A stretch of 64,000 nucleotides of DNA, from NCBI GenBank assembly GCA_025504975.1, contig JANUWI010000001.1, forward strand, positions 434,001-498,000, written 5' to 3'. Below are positions 45,269-55,964 of this stretch, piece after piece. Below the pieces are notes generated by a model. That model did no database searches. It saw nothing but the letters and a program-made list of their open reading frames with translations, and was not told the origin of the DNA. Made by a program: the position numbers and the translations under genes. Position 1 is the first letter of the stretch, and each line of letters starts with the position of its first letter. This DNA is from Plenodomus lindquistii. Taxonomy: Eukaryota; Ascomycota; Dothideomycetes; Pleosporales; Leptosphaeriaceae.

Positions 45269-46151
45269 ATGCTAGCACTAGCCACCCTCCTCCTCGCTCT
45301 AACCAGCGCAAGCACCCTCGCCTCACCCCTCTCCCTCATCCTCGATGCAGAAAAGCGCAATGGAGATGCCAACACTGGTCTAGCGTCTCGCTCCACGCCT
45401 GCGGGTACAGGGACGAATAACGGGTTTTTCTATTCCTTCTGGACGGATGGGAGGGGGAGCGTGACGTACAATAATGGGGCTGGGGGTGCATACGACGTGC
45501 AGTGGAGTAATGTTGGGAATTTTGTTGCTGGAAAGGGGTGGTATGTAACACTTCTCTATATCCCTATCCACGCCTTTCCCCCTCTCCCCTGAAGCTCGAC
45601 TTATCCCTCGTCAACCACATACATACATACCTACCTACCTCCCTCCCTCACTGCAAAAAGATTGGGGAAATCAGAGGTAAATTAAATCATCGTACTGATA
45701 TACTCTCTTAATCTAAAGGAACCCCGGCTCCCCATCCCGCAACGTAACCTACACCGGTACCTGGACCGCCGGCTCCGTAAACAGCTACATCTCGCTCTAC
45801 GGCTGGACCCGCAATCCGCTAATCGAATATTACATCGTCGAGTCCTTCGGTTCGTACGACCCTTCCTCTGCTGCTTCCAAAAAGGGTACCGTGACCAGCG
45901 ACGGCGGCACGTATACGATTTTACAGACGACACGCACGAATCAGCCGAGTATTGATGGGACCAAGACGTTTCAGCAGTTTTGGAGCGTGAGGACGAATAA
46001 GAGGGTGGGCGGGACGATTACGCTACAGAATCATTTTGAGGCGTGGAGGAAGGTCGGGATGAATTTGGGGAGTGAGTGGAATTATCAGATTTTGGCGACG
46101 GAGGGGTATGGGAGTAGTGGGAGTGCGAAGATTAGTGTTGTTGGGCCGTAG
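45269..46151 (+). CDS. secreted GH11 endo-1,4-beta-xylanase
   Basis: Predicted 234 residues; exons 45269-45540 and 45719-46151. The 178-nt intron, unusually long for this window, splits a Trp codon and contains CATA/CCTA-rich repeats. A signal peptide (MLALATLLLALTSASTLAS) and a short propeptide ending near KR precede the jelly-roll domain. GH11 landmarks are in order: NGFFYSFWTDG, VTYTGTWTAG, NPLIEYYIVESFG with nucleophile Glu127, QPSIDGTKTFQQFWSVR, HFEAWRKVGMNLG, and ATEGYGSSGSA with acid/base Glu219. There is no carbohydrate-binding module. The enzyme cuts xylan backbones outside the cell. An upstream GGCTAAA and TATA box fit induction by xylose-type signals. Both catalytic residues are intact. 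Confidence 0.95.
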
Positions 46152-46295
46152 GGAGGTGGGGTGTGGGTGTGGGTGTGATGTTGTGGTTTTGTTTGGGAAG
46201 TTGTTTGTGGGGGATGTGTTTGGAGTGGTGTGGTCAGTTGTGTATGAGTGAATTCATATATGGGTTAGATCGAAAAGGGATGTGTGTATCCATGA

Positions 46296-47384
46296 TCAGA
46301 CCTGGAATGCCACACCATCCTTCTTAACCACCGCCTTCCCTCCACTCGCAAACCCCGTCCCCTCGCTTCTAATCTCCACCAGTCCTGGCTTCGGTCCCTT
46401 TTCCTTATCCTTCTTCTTCTTGCCTTCTTTCCCATTCGCCGTCGCAGGTACTGCAGATAAATCTGCATCGCACACATAACAATGTATCGAGTCCGGCTCG
46501 GGCCCATCATCGTGTGCATCCCGGTGATGTCTATGCTCTGGCTTCATGAATTTGTCCACGCACGGATTACACAAGACGTGACCGCAGGGTATCGCAATGG
46601 TGGCTTTGGTGCTATTCGAGAGGGCGCGTTGACAGCTGGGACATGTGCTTACTTCCTTGCCTGTTTCGGCTGACTTTTCAGTGTGGAACTTTACGCTTGT
46701 CAGTCCTTTGAGGGAGAGGTCATGAGGCTGGTCCGGGTGACTGGATGGGCATGTCGGGTTGGGTTTGGCCTTTTCGGCGGCCTTGTGATGTTGATCTGGG
46801 GTTTCGCCTGGGACCCAAAAACTGGGTAGATAGCCTTTTGCTGCTTTGCGCTCAGAGTCGAGGGTGCGTTTTGCTTTGCTGCGTTCGTCGGAGGCGATGC
46901 GTTTTAGTTCTTCTTCGTCGATTTCAAATTTTCTCTTGGTGCCTTTTGCTGCGCCGTCTTTACTGTCGTGATCATGCTCTTGCTCCACAACGATTTTGCC
47001 ACCTTGCCGTCCGACTACGCGTGCCGATGCCCCGGCCTTGACTGACAATCCCATCTGCACGGCCTCGAAATCTTCAACGGCGCGTAATCTTGCTTCTTCG
47101 TCTTCTCGGACTTGCTGGTCCTCGTCCTCGAGCTTCAGGCGCTCGTTGAGCTTTTCCAGGCGTTTCATCTCTTTGCGCTGGGCAAGGAGGTTGGACATTG
47201 CGCATTCGCGGCAGAAGAGGTCGCCTTGGGGACAGCATACTGGGTCTACAGAAGGGAGTAGACAGAGTTGGCAGGATCCGAAGGGGAGGAAGGAATCACG
47301 AGTCAGACGGGTTGCTTGAGATCCCCATCTGTCTTTCAAGGCATTTCGCTCATGTGACGTGAAGACTGACTTCGGTGGTGGCAT
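46296..47384 (-). CDS. NOSIP-like RING/U-box E3 ubiquitin ligase
   Basis: Predicted 362 residues. The N-terminal half-domain reads CQLCLLPSVDPVCCPQGDLF then CRECAMSNLLAQRKEMKRLE, the NOSIP U-box pattern followed by a coiled coil. A second RING-like set is CPSCQRAL, then IPCGHVLCNPCVDKF and CYVCDADL in the C-terminal half. The whole layout is that of NOSIP/Rtf2-related nuclear E3 ligases, found with spliceosomes in some organisms. Fungal relatives usually begin with a HSKRNTSL-like stretch before FTSHER; here the frame begins MPPPKSVFTSHER. A small upstream exon may therefore be missing from my model; an acceptor AG is available just before TCTTCACG. The gene converges on the GH11 xylanase. 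Confidence 0.85.
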   Translation of the reverse strand: MPPPKSVFTSHERNALKDRWGSQATRLTRDSFLPFGSCQLCLLPSVDPVCCPQGDLFCRECAMSNLLAQRKEMKRLEKLNERLKLEDEDQQVREDEEARLRAVEDFEAVQMGLSVKAGASARVVGRQGGKIVVEQEHDHDSKDGAAKGTKRKFEIDEEELKRIASDERSKAKRTLDSERKAAKGYLPSFWVPGETPDQHHKAAEKAKPNPTCPSSHPDQPHDLSLKGLTSVKFHTEKSAETGKEVSTCPSCQRALSNSTKATIAIPCGHVLCNPCVDKFMKPEHRHHRDAHDDGPEPDSIHCYVCDADLSAVPATANGKEGKKKKDKEKGPKPGLVEIRSEGTGFASGGKAVVKKDGVAFQV

Positions 47385-47847
47385 GCTGGTTGAGGCTGGG
47401 AAAGTCGAGGTCCAAACCTGGGTGTTTGGTCAATTTCAGGGGCTTCTTCTGATACTGGCGTGGTATATGGTTCCTGGAATGCTGGCGAATCTTATTTAAC
47501 AAATTCGTCGACTTGATTTGGCTGTCTATAACGTTCGATTAGGGTTGGTGGTCTGTCGGGTGTGATTAAGTCGCGTGGAAGCGCGTTGTTGCCAAGCAAG
47601 TCGCAAGTGGCACTGTGCGCCCTGTTACGATTGAAAAACAAATAATACCGTAGATAACAGATGTATTGAGACAATGGCAATTGTCTTCTCCATGTCGAGA
47701 AACGCATCTCGAGACAACGTGAGCGCCAAGCCACTAACACTGCACCCTGGTCGTGAATTTCCGGTCTTTGGGCAGTGACGTTGCCGCGGCATCAGCCACA
47801 CTGCACGAGAAAACTCACATGTCTTCCTCACTCATCGACACAACCAA
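47385..47847. other. divergent promoter region of NOSIP-like gene and TAZ1
   Basis: About 460 bp between divergent start codons. It may contain a short first exon of the NOSIP-like gene that I could not place. Confidence 0.45.
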
Positions 47848-49142
47848 ATGCGACCTGAGGAGCAGCCTGAAGCTCCGAGTGGGCCATGGAGAGCTGCGTC
47901 GGCCTTCACCATGGGGGCTGTCGGCTTGCTGTGCAAAGGGTTCTTGAGTGGCTTCAGCAAGGTGGAAACCCATGGGATGGACGAGTTCTTGCAGCTGCTA
48001 GATGAGAGGCAGGATGTGGCAGAGAGGACTAAGGGATTGCTCACTGGTATGCGACTGCAATGATGAGTCTTATGGTGTCTGGCGATCTCTAATAGTTACA
48101 TAGTCTCCAATCACATCTCCGTGTACGTTTACTTGCCGCGGACGAGGCGATCACATGTCGCGGAAACAATTCTAATGCTTTTACTAGCATGGACGATCCG
48201 ATACTTTGGGGCATACTTCCACTGCGCTACATGTTCAATCCAGACAACCACCGATGGGGCTTGGGCAGTTATGACTTGTGCTTCACAAACAAGTACGATT
48301 GAGCCTGATGTTGCTACCACGCAAACTGACGGTATTCCAGAGGTCTCTCAACCTTCTTTTCCCTCGGGCAGGTCCTCCCCACACACCGATCGGCACACTC
48401 GCAGTTCGGCGGTCTCTTCCAGCCTACCATAACACAGGCGATCCGACTTTTGTCTCACGGTCCTTTTGTTCGCGCACAAGAGTCTACTGAGAAGCCTACC
48501 ATGTCCCTCGAAAGTCCTGATCTCACCGATCCTTTCAGCAGTGGACACCTTACATTCTCTACAAATGGGCAAGATACGTTTCCCGCACCCTCAGCGTACC
48601 TCAGTCGACGGCATGCATGGGTGCACATTTTTCCAGAAGGCATGATACATCAGTCGGAGCACAGGATCATGCGCTACTTCAAATGGGGCGTATCGAGGTT
48701 AATACTCGAGAGCGACCCGCTGCCTGACATTGTACCCATTTTTATCGAAGGGTTCGACGATATCATGCACGAGACGAGGACATTCCCTCGATTCATTCCT
48801 CGGCCATTTAAAAATGTCAGGGTAACTTTTGGTGAGAAGCTCAATGCAGAGGAAGTGTTTGGAGACCTTCGTCAGCGTTGGCAACAGATGCGCGCCAAAG
48901 AGGAAAACAAGGGTGCGGTTCTGGACCTCGGCGTACTCAACGATTCGCTGAAATACTCGGAAGAGGCTGTCAGCTTACGCAAAGAATGCACGCGGAGGGT
49001 TCGGCAAGCGGTACTGGACGTCAGGCGGCAGCGAGGGTACCCCGAAGACGATCCCAAGAATAGTCGTGCGGAAACGTGGCTGCGGGAAGGAGTCAGCAGA
49101 GAGGGTCGCAAAGAGGATGGCAGCATCACGAAAGATACATGA
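47848..49142 (+). CDS. TAZ1: tafazzin, cardiolipin-remodelling transacylase
   Basis: Predicted 374 residues in four exons: 47848-48046, 48104-48122 (19 nt), 48188-48292 and 48341-49142. The microexon encodes VSNHISV and completes the acyltransferase motif NHISVMDD (HxxxxD). Further tafazzin blocks are ILPLRYMFNPDNHRWGLGS, LCFTN, LGQVLPTHR, FGGLFQPTITQAIRLLS, and the second motif FPEGMIHQ. Tafazzin moves acyl chains between phospholipids and monolysocardiolipin at mitochondrial membranes. An insert of about 40 residues (PTMSLESPDLTDPFSSG...) sits before the FPEG motif, as in other filamentous fungi. The N-terminal membrane-interfacial segment AFTMGAVGLLCKGFLSGF is present. No broken motif. Confidence 0.92.
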
Positions 49143-49845
49143 AGTGTGCAAGATGTATATTAGGTATGTACAACAAGCGGCGATGCGGGTAGACGATCGT
49201 CAGGGGCCAAAAAGAAAATAAGGCATTCCCGCTCCAATGAATCCAGTTGGACGGCTATAATAACGGGAAGAAGGACGCCTCGCCAACAAAGGCAGCGCGC
49301 GCACCATGTCAGATTAGATCAAGTTTACACCATCAGCGACAGCCTGCTTCTGTGCCGCGGATCAACCACAGCCCAACGCAGGGGAGCGCGAGCGGGTTTC
49401 GTCATTGCGGACAGAAGCAGACGCTGCAATGGATGTCTGTGTCCGTCGCGGCAAAGTCTCTGGCGTGCTCGTGTCGTCATTCACGTGCGTCGCGCAGTCA
49501 CCAGTCGTTTCCGGCAATGGCAGTGAAAGACCAGGTGAATGTGACGAAGCTGGACTGGTGGTCGAGTGTGGCGCGCGCCCTGTTTTATTGGGAGCGCACG
49601 AAAAGCTTGGCAACGACCCCTGCCGGGCGAACAAAGCTGATGCAGATAAAGTGCGCCATATGCCCCGCTTTGCGAAAAAGTCCACTTTTGCGCGTCTCTC
49701 GAATTCTGCCACGGCCAGCCACCAACCACACCTCGCGAATCCACACCGCCCTCTCTGCTCGCTTCTGCCCCCAATCACGACGCGTGCAAGCTCCTACCCT
49801 GGTCGCGCCCGCCCTCGTGCATCATCGAGTCTTAAATAGCAGCCA
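49143..49845. other. intergenic region, no gene seen
   Basis: About 700 bp of 3' flank of TAZ1 and 5' flank of the NC2-alpha gene. Long GC-rich open frames run through on both strands, but they overlap the coding sequence of the next gene in wrong frames and lack domains. Confidence 0.45.
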
Positions 49846-50595
49846 ATGGACAAGTCGTGGGCTCCGCAGTCACCAGATTTGTCTTCCTACCACTCCGCCG
49901 ACCCAGCACCGCCGCTGCAGCCCCAGCAGCCCGCGCAGCCCGCATACAACAGAGGCTCCGGCTCCCACGTCCCCCACTACTTCACCCCGCCCACCTCGGA
50001 TCCCGCACTGCAGGCGCAGGCGCTGCCGCTGCCGCTACCCCCCACATACATGCCTCGCGGTGTCCCCAGGGAGGAGAGCATGCAAGATGCAGAGTACTTG
50101 CCCAACGCGCCCATGCCCATGCTGGCAAACAACGGCAATGGCGTCGGCGGCAGCGCACCCACGCTGCCACCCAACACGGACAACATCACAATCAAGAACC
50201 ACTTCCCCGTCGCGCGGATAAAGCGCATCATGCAGGCCGACGATGATGTCGGCAAAGTCGCACAGGTCACACCTGTCGTAGTCTGTACGTCGCGTTCCTT
50301 CCTAATGCACCACAGACGCTAACAGCCCCCAGCCAAAGCACTCGAGCTGTTTATGATCTCCCTCGTCACACGCGCCGCCGCCGAGGCCAAGTCGCGCAAC
50401 TCGAAACGCGTCGGCGCCGTCCACCTCAAACAAGCTATCATGAAGAACGAGCAGTTCGACTTTCTCAACGACATCGTATCCAAGGTCGCCGATGCCCCAG
50501 AGAAGAGCGAGGCAGATTCCATGGATGCAGATGGGAAGAAGAAGAAAACTTCAAGCAGGAAGAAGAAGAAGGCTGAGAGTGACGAAGACTTTTGA
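49846..50595 (+). CDS. BUR6: NC2-alpha (DRAP1/BUR6) histone-fold transcription cofactor
   Basis: Predicted 233 residues; exons 49846-50284 and 50333-50595, intron 48 nt. A Pro/Gln-rich N-terminus of about 115 residues precedes the histone fold. The fold reads FPVARIKRIMQADDDVGKVA, then VTPVVVSKALELFMISLVTR and RVGAVHLKQAIMKNEQFDFL. This is closest to NC2-alpha, which pairs with NC2-beta (Dr1) to hold TBP and block or modulate preinitiation. The tail is Lys-rich (KKKKTSSRKKKKAESDEDF), a likely nuclear signal. NF-YC or Dpb3-type histone folds are alternatives, but the GKVAQVTPVVVSKALELF stretch and RVGAVHLKQA favour NC2-alpha. Confidence 0.87.
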
Positions 50596-51538
50596 GCGCG
50601 CCGTGTCGTAGTGGGACAAATCCTCTACGAGACTTTCACTGACTTGATGTGTGCTAAGCTCTTTAAAGTCCGCTTCATCAAACCTATATGGACGGCCTCG
50701 CAACCGCAACACATGCACCTCCGCTCCACCAGTATTGCGGGCGAGGGTATGGCACTATTTGCCGACAAAAGCAGACACAGTCGTTGGAGCTCTGGGAACA
50801 GGCCGGTGTTCAGCAAGACCCATACCAATCTCTCCCAAACGGCCTTGATGAGACTTACAACCGATGGGCACACTTGTAAATATGAAGTGGTCGAATGTGT
50901 GCCATACGTCTCTCCCGAGTGGCTTCGTGGGAACCACGATACATGGAGTGCAACAGGGACCACATGAACGGAAATATGCAATGATACCAACGAAAGCCAA
51001 TTACACATCTTGACAATCGACTGGCGACTGTGAGGCTCAAAGAGATACGTGAAGGCTGTGTAGGCTGCTGTGTTTGCATCGCCTAAACATAGATCTGGTA
51101 TGTATATCGACAGGCATACTGCAGATCATACTATGCGGTTCTATTGCAGCTACCATCGCACTAACAGCCCCAATTCAGCCTAGCGACGTCACCATTGCTG
51201 TTTACACGGTTTGGCACCCGCTGGGTATATTCGTGACCCAGGGCCATATCCCTCACCAACCAGGTCTTTTCCATGAACCAATTTATCCGCTCATCTCCGC
51301 AGAGCCCCCGCGCTTCAATAGGTTCCCCGGACACCTTCAGGAACAGGGCGCGCATTGGTTCCTGCGCCAGGCTAGATCAGACGTCGTGCCTACTCTTAGC
51401 CTCAAGTCTTTCCATACATCCGCAATTACTCGAGTCATTGGTTTTGAGGAGGTTTATATACGGCCACACCCACTTGTCGTGGTCGCTACTGTCGGCTTTG
51501 TGAGGGTTGGACTCTGATTGGTATAATTTTGGAGCACG
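50596..51538. other. gene-free region
   Basis: About 940 bp between BUR6 and a secreted hydrolase gene, both on the plus strand. Chance open frames only. Confidence 0.45.
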
Positions 51539-52958
51539 ATGATCTTCTCAAAACTTGCGCTTTTGCTTGTTGGCGCGGTGGTATCGGTGCAAGGAGACGC
51601 CCGTCAAATTGAGAAAGTGGCAAGGAAAGCGATTCAATCCAATCCTTCAAATGGACATTGGGTCGATGCATGGGCGACGATGCCACAGCTGACTGAGCCA
51701 GCCAATCTACCGCCTGCTCCGTTTGTGCGCGCTTTGCTTTCGTCAACTACCCCCCCCCCCCCCCCCCTTCCCAACTAACAGGTGGCAACAGAATCAGACT
51801 GGCGCTGTCTTTGTGAACTCCACCCTGCGTCAAACTCTCTTCCTGACCGCAACCGCCGGCCAGATCCGTCTTAAATTTTCCAACGTCTTTGGCGGCTCTA
51901 ATCTCCCCATCACCGCCGTCACCATCGCCCTGCCCATCAACAACACAGCTGGTATCCACCAAATCCAACCCAAGACCGTCCAGAAAGTCACATTCTCTGG
52001 CCGCGACTCAATCAGCATACCCAATGGCGCTCTTGCCGTCTCCGACCCTCTCAACTTCCCCATCGTCGCCCAGCAGATTGTCACAGTAACAATTTACCTT
52101 GCAACTGGCCAACTGACCAATTCAATTACCAGTCACCCAGGCTCCCGCACCACGAGCTGGTTCCAATTTGGCAACGCCGTTGGTGCACCTAGTATCACTG
52201 TGACAGATGCCAGCACCCAGTCCACAGCACATTGGTACTTCCTCTCCAGCATTGAAGCCTGGGTACCGCCGAAACAAGTCTCACTTCTGATAGTTGGTGA
52301 CTCAATCACCGACGGTCGCGGGTCAACAACCAATGCGAACAATCGCTGGCCGGATCTCCTCCTCGCACGCTTGCAGAAATCTGTGTCTACAAAACACATA
52401 TCCTTCGGCAACTTGGCTGCGGGTGGTAACAGAATTCTAGCAGATGGTCTGGGACCCAATGCATTTGGCCGCGTGGATAGGGATGTACTTGCGCACCCAG
52501 GAGTGGGGTACGCCATGATCTTTGAGGGTGTCAATGATATTGGAACTGCCCTCAACACATCCGCAGCGCAGGATGCAGTGTACGAAGGCTTAACACAAGC
52601 CTACACGCAAATAGTGACGCTCATCCACGCCCACGGTATCCCCGTCTTCGGCGCAACAATCACCCCCTTCAGCGCGCCTGCCAATTTCACGGGCCAGCCG
52701 TACAGCGATGCCACGCGGGAGAAGACGAGACAGAAGATCAACGCTTTTATCAGGACGAGTGGTGTGTTTGACGCAGTTGTGGACTTTGACAAGATCCTCG
52801 CCGACCCGAGGATTCCGAGTCAATTGGCGCCGCAATTTGATAGTGGAGATTACCTCCATCCGAATCCTGCGGGATATCAGGGGATTGCGGATAAGTTCCC
52901 CGTGGGCATTTTTTCGGAGTGGAGGGATGGCGCTGATGAGTTTTCATGGGGTATGTAA
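51539..52958 (+). CDS. secreted SGNH/GDSL hydrolase
   Basis: Predicted 450 residues; exons 51539-51724 and 51792-52958. The 67-nt intron contains an 18-base C run and has two nearby AGs; the second (51791) keeps frame and gives PPAPFNQTGAVFVNSTLRQT, as in relatives. A signal peptide is present (MIFSKLALLLVGAVVSVQG). An N-terminal beta domain (about 60-220, IRLKFSNVFGGSNLPITAV) precedes the SGNH fold. That fold has LLIVGDSITDGRG with Ser233, GNLAAGGNRI, FEGVNDIG and SGDYLHPNPAGYQ with the Asp/His pair. Several NxT/S sites support secretion. Fungal relatives are annotated as GDSL lipases or esterases of uncertain substrate, possibly plant polysaccharide acyl esters. It is unrelated in architecture to the cytosolic esterase at 25 kb. 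Confidence 0.88.
51750..51767. repeat. C18 homopolymer in an intron
   Basis: Eighteen consecutive C on the plus strand inside the 67-nt intron of the secreted SGNH hydrolase, directly before the CTAAC-like branch point. Length is likely variable and prone to sequencing error. Confidence 0.85.
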
Positions 52959-53613
52959 GAATCTTGAAGAAGAGAGTGTGAGAGGCTGCGGTGGTGTTCT
53001 ATACTAGAGAAGAGCTACCGAATGATGGACAGCAGTATAGTGTGCATATGGCGTCGAATAAGAAAGTTGACGACAATTTCACTTGATCATCACTTCCAGG
53101 GCACTTCTAATGCACTACCGACGGCCTTTTTAAATCTTCTACATGCTACAATCTATCGTCAGAACGGACTCGGAGGCTTGTACATAGCGTCCATCGGCGC
53201 TAATTCTTCTCCACGAGGCCGAGTTCCCGGAAATTTTTCCGGATACCAACGGAATTAACAGTGCTGACTGGCTGATTTCTTATCCGAGTCAATCCAGAAA
53301 AGGCTAAAGCCGCCAAACAGATGTCAATGTCAATTTTCGACGTCACATCACTGGGTGAGGGATCGGCAAGTTGCCTCATGTCAAAAGATATATTGACGAA
53401 ATGGCTAACTACCGTTCTACTTTCCCGAGGGAGCGTGTATTCGTGTATGAGGCCTTTTCAAGTTGATTCTACTGGTCAAGCGGTGATAGCTCCGTCACAA
53501 GCGTGCGGCAGTTCCGCGGCGGCTTGATTCTACGGTTTGTGGGGTATAGAAAGAGCTTGGGTCCCTTGGGTTACTTGGGTCTGGCGTTTGAGACTATCGA
53601 GGAGGATATCGTG
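52959..53613. other. intergenic region, 5' flank of MFS transporter
   Basis: About 650 bp. The frame of the transporter stays open upstream from 53503 but without an ATG before 53614. Nothing else is supportable. Confidence 0.45.
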
Positions 53614-55591
53614 ATGATGATTGCAAAATCAAGAGGGCAACGAGAAGCAATGGATCCCGTGGATCGTATACAAGATGAACCACACGCACAGTCACATATG
53701 AATGTCGACCTCGAAAATGGGCGACGCTCACGTCCAAGACATAGAAGCGTATCAACTTCAAGCACCGATTCCACATCGTCTTTCGACGGCGAAGAAAAGA
53801 ATGCAGACGACAACGACGGCCACCGCCCTTCCAATCGCGAACTCCAACAAAGCATCTCCCGTTCCCTCAGCCGACGAAGCACAGTAACCCGGAACCCAGT
53901 ATCCGCAAGCACAGAACCAGCAACCACCACCGGCGCAGCCCTCACCCAACCACTCAGCAAAACCATCTCCCGCCTCCGCTCACGCCAAAACACAACACGG
54001 CTCTTCTCCCACCCCCTCGCCCACACCAAAACCGGCCCAGACGTCCTCGTCGACTTTGACGGCCCCAACGACCCCTACCGCCCCATCAATTGGCCCACCA
54101 AAAAGAAAATAACAACGACCCTCCTCTACGGCCTCACCACCATGAGCGCCACATGGGCCTCATCCGCCTACTCAGCCGGGAACGCTCAAATCGCCGCCGA
54201 GTTCTCGGTATCCTCTCAAGTCGCCGTGCTGGGCACCACGCTGTTCCTCTTCGGCTTCGGTCTGGGCCCTTTACTCTGGGCTCCATTGAGCGAAGTCTAT
54301 GGGCGCAAGGTCGCAGTCCTAGGCCCCATGTTTGTAGCAACGTGTTTTAGCTTTGCGACAGCCGTAGCCAAGGATCTGCAGACGATTATGATTACGCGGT
54401 TTTTCGGGGCCTTCTTTGCGAGCGCGCCGGTTACGAATACAGGGGGTGTGTTGGGGGATTTGTGGAGTGCGGAGTGGAGGGGTATGGCGATGGCGGGGTA
54501 TGCAATGGCTGTTGTTGCGGGGCCGTGTTTGGGTATGTTGGTGGCTATCCCTTTTACACACACACACACACACACACACACCTACCTTTTACGGTTTCAT
54601 CTTCTGGAGTTGGTGAGAGGGAGACTTGAAGGAAAGGGAAGAGCGTATCTGGCTGATGCTAACAAACAACCCAGGCCCCATTGTCTCCGCCGCCTTTGTC
54701 GCAAATCCCTCCCTTGGCTGGCGCTGGACCCAATACTTCACCGGCATCCTTCAAGCCACCATCCTCCTCATCGACCTCGTCTTCGTCGATGAATCCTACC
54801 CCCCAAAACTCCTCGTCTACAAGGCCCGCCACCTCCGCCACACAACCGGAAACTGGGCCCTGCACACAAAATTCGAAGAATGGAACGTCAGCATCCCAGA
54901 ACTCGCGCGGAAATTCCTAATCCGCCCGGTTCAACTCCTCACCACGCCAATCTGCTTCCTAGTCGCGCTGTACGCGTCATTCTGCTACGGGATATTGTAC
55001 ATGCAATTGGGGGGTGTGCCGATAATTTTTGGGGAACTGAGGGGTTGGACCGGCGGTGTGAGCGCGAGTCTGCCCTTCTTGGGCATATTAATCGGCGCGC
55101 TGGCTGGCTGCGGAATAAATGCGTATAACCAGCTCCTCTACAACAAAGTCTACCACGCCGCTGGCAACCGCCCCGTGCCCGAATCCAGACTCCCGCCCAT
55201 GATGCTAGGCTCCGTGCTCTTTTCCTCGGGCCAATTCCTCATGGGATGGACGGCTGATCCCGCGTTCCACTGGATCTGTCCGTGTATAGGCATGGTCATG
55301 TTGGGCATGGGCTTTGTTTCGGTTTTCCAGGCTGCGTTGAATTATCTCGTGGATACGTTTACGTTGTATGCGGCGAGTGCGGTGGCGGCGAATACGTTTT
55401 TGAGAAGTTGTTTTGCGGGCGCGTTTCCGTTGGTTGTAGGCCCCATGTATCATAATATTGGGGTTGGGCCGGCGAGTAGTATTACGGGGGGTTTTGCGGC
55501 GTTGTTGGTGCCGGTGCCGTTTGTGTTTTATGTTTTTGGCAAGGGGATTCGGAGGAGGGGGAAGTGGAGTCGAGGCAGTGTGTTTGATTGA
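53614..55591 (+). CDS. DHA1-type MFS multidrug/polyamine transporter
   Basis: Predicted 611 residues; exons 53614-54532 and 54675-55591. The 142-nt intron carries an (AC)13 repeat. A long Ser/Arg-rich cytosolic N-terminus (about 165 residues) precedes DFDGPNDPYRPINWPTKKK, the pre-helix motif of fungal DHA1 (TPO/FLR/Mfs1-like) transporters. Helix 2-3 loop motif A is PLLWAPLSEVYGRKVAVLG. Motif C-like GYAMAVVAGPCLGPIV spans the splice junction. Twelve membrane helices can be counted, six on each side of a central loop (LVYKARHLRHTTGNWA...). Such exporters move drugs, polyamines or toxins with proton exchange; the substrate cannot be told. Start is the first ATG in frame (MMIAKSRG); 53650 (MDPVDRIQ) is an alternative. 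Confidence 0.9.
54556..54581. repeat. (AC)13 microsatellite in MFS intron
   Basis: Thirteen AC dinucleotides start 24 bases after the GT donor of the transporter intron. Confidence 0.9.
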
Positions 55592-55964
55592 TGGGAGGGG
55601 TTGGGTTGGTGGAGAATTTGATGGTTGATATTGAATCTTTGGCGAGCATGGCTGCGTGTTGACTGTATCACCGTAAGCATCTGGAGTTGTTGTAGGCGCC
55701 CTCATAGCCCAGGGGTTCGTTTCTATCGGCTGGCTCAATGACTCGATTCCTTGGTGCAGGCGGTGCAGACATGGAGGCGACCTTTCATGGCCTTCATATG
55801 AACCAGCCGTCCCTTCGTCCCCAGGTTCACTCAACCTCTTTATTCCAGTTCAGTCTGAAATGCCTCCATCTTCCGCATCACCACGCTCAGTTCCAATCCG
55901 ACAAGTGATCGCTACGCCCCCATCCACCACCACCCACTCAACTTACAAACCCCCCCCCCCCCCC
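55592..55964. other. convergent 3' flanks with C15 tract
   Basis: About 370 bp between the convergent ends of the MFS gene and the F-box-like gene. A run of fifteen C (55950-55964) directly abuts the stop codon of the latter. Confidence 0.5.
55950..55964. repeat. C15 homopolymer next to a stop codon
   Basis: Fifteen C on the plus strand start immediately 3' of the TGA of the minus-strand F-box-like gene, so its transcript continues as a G run. Confidence 0.85.
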
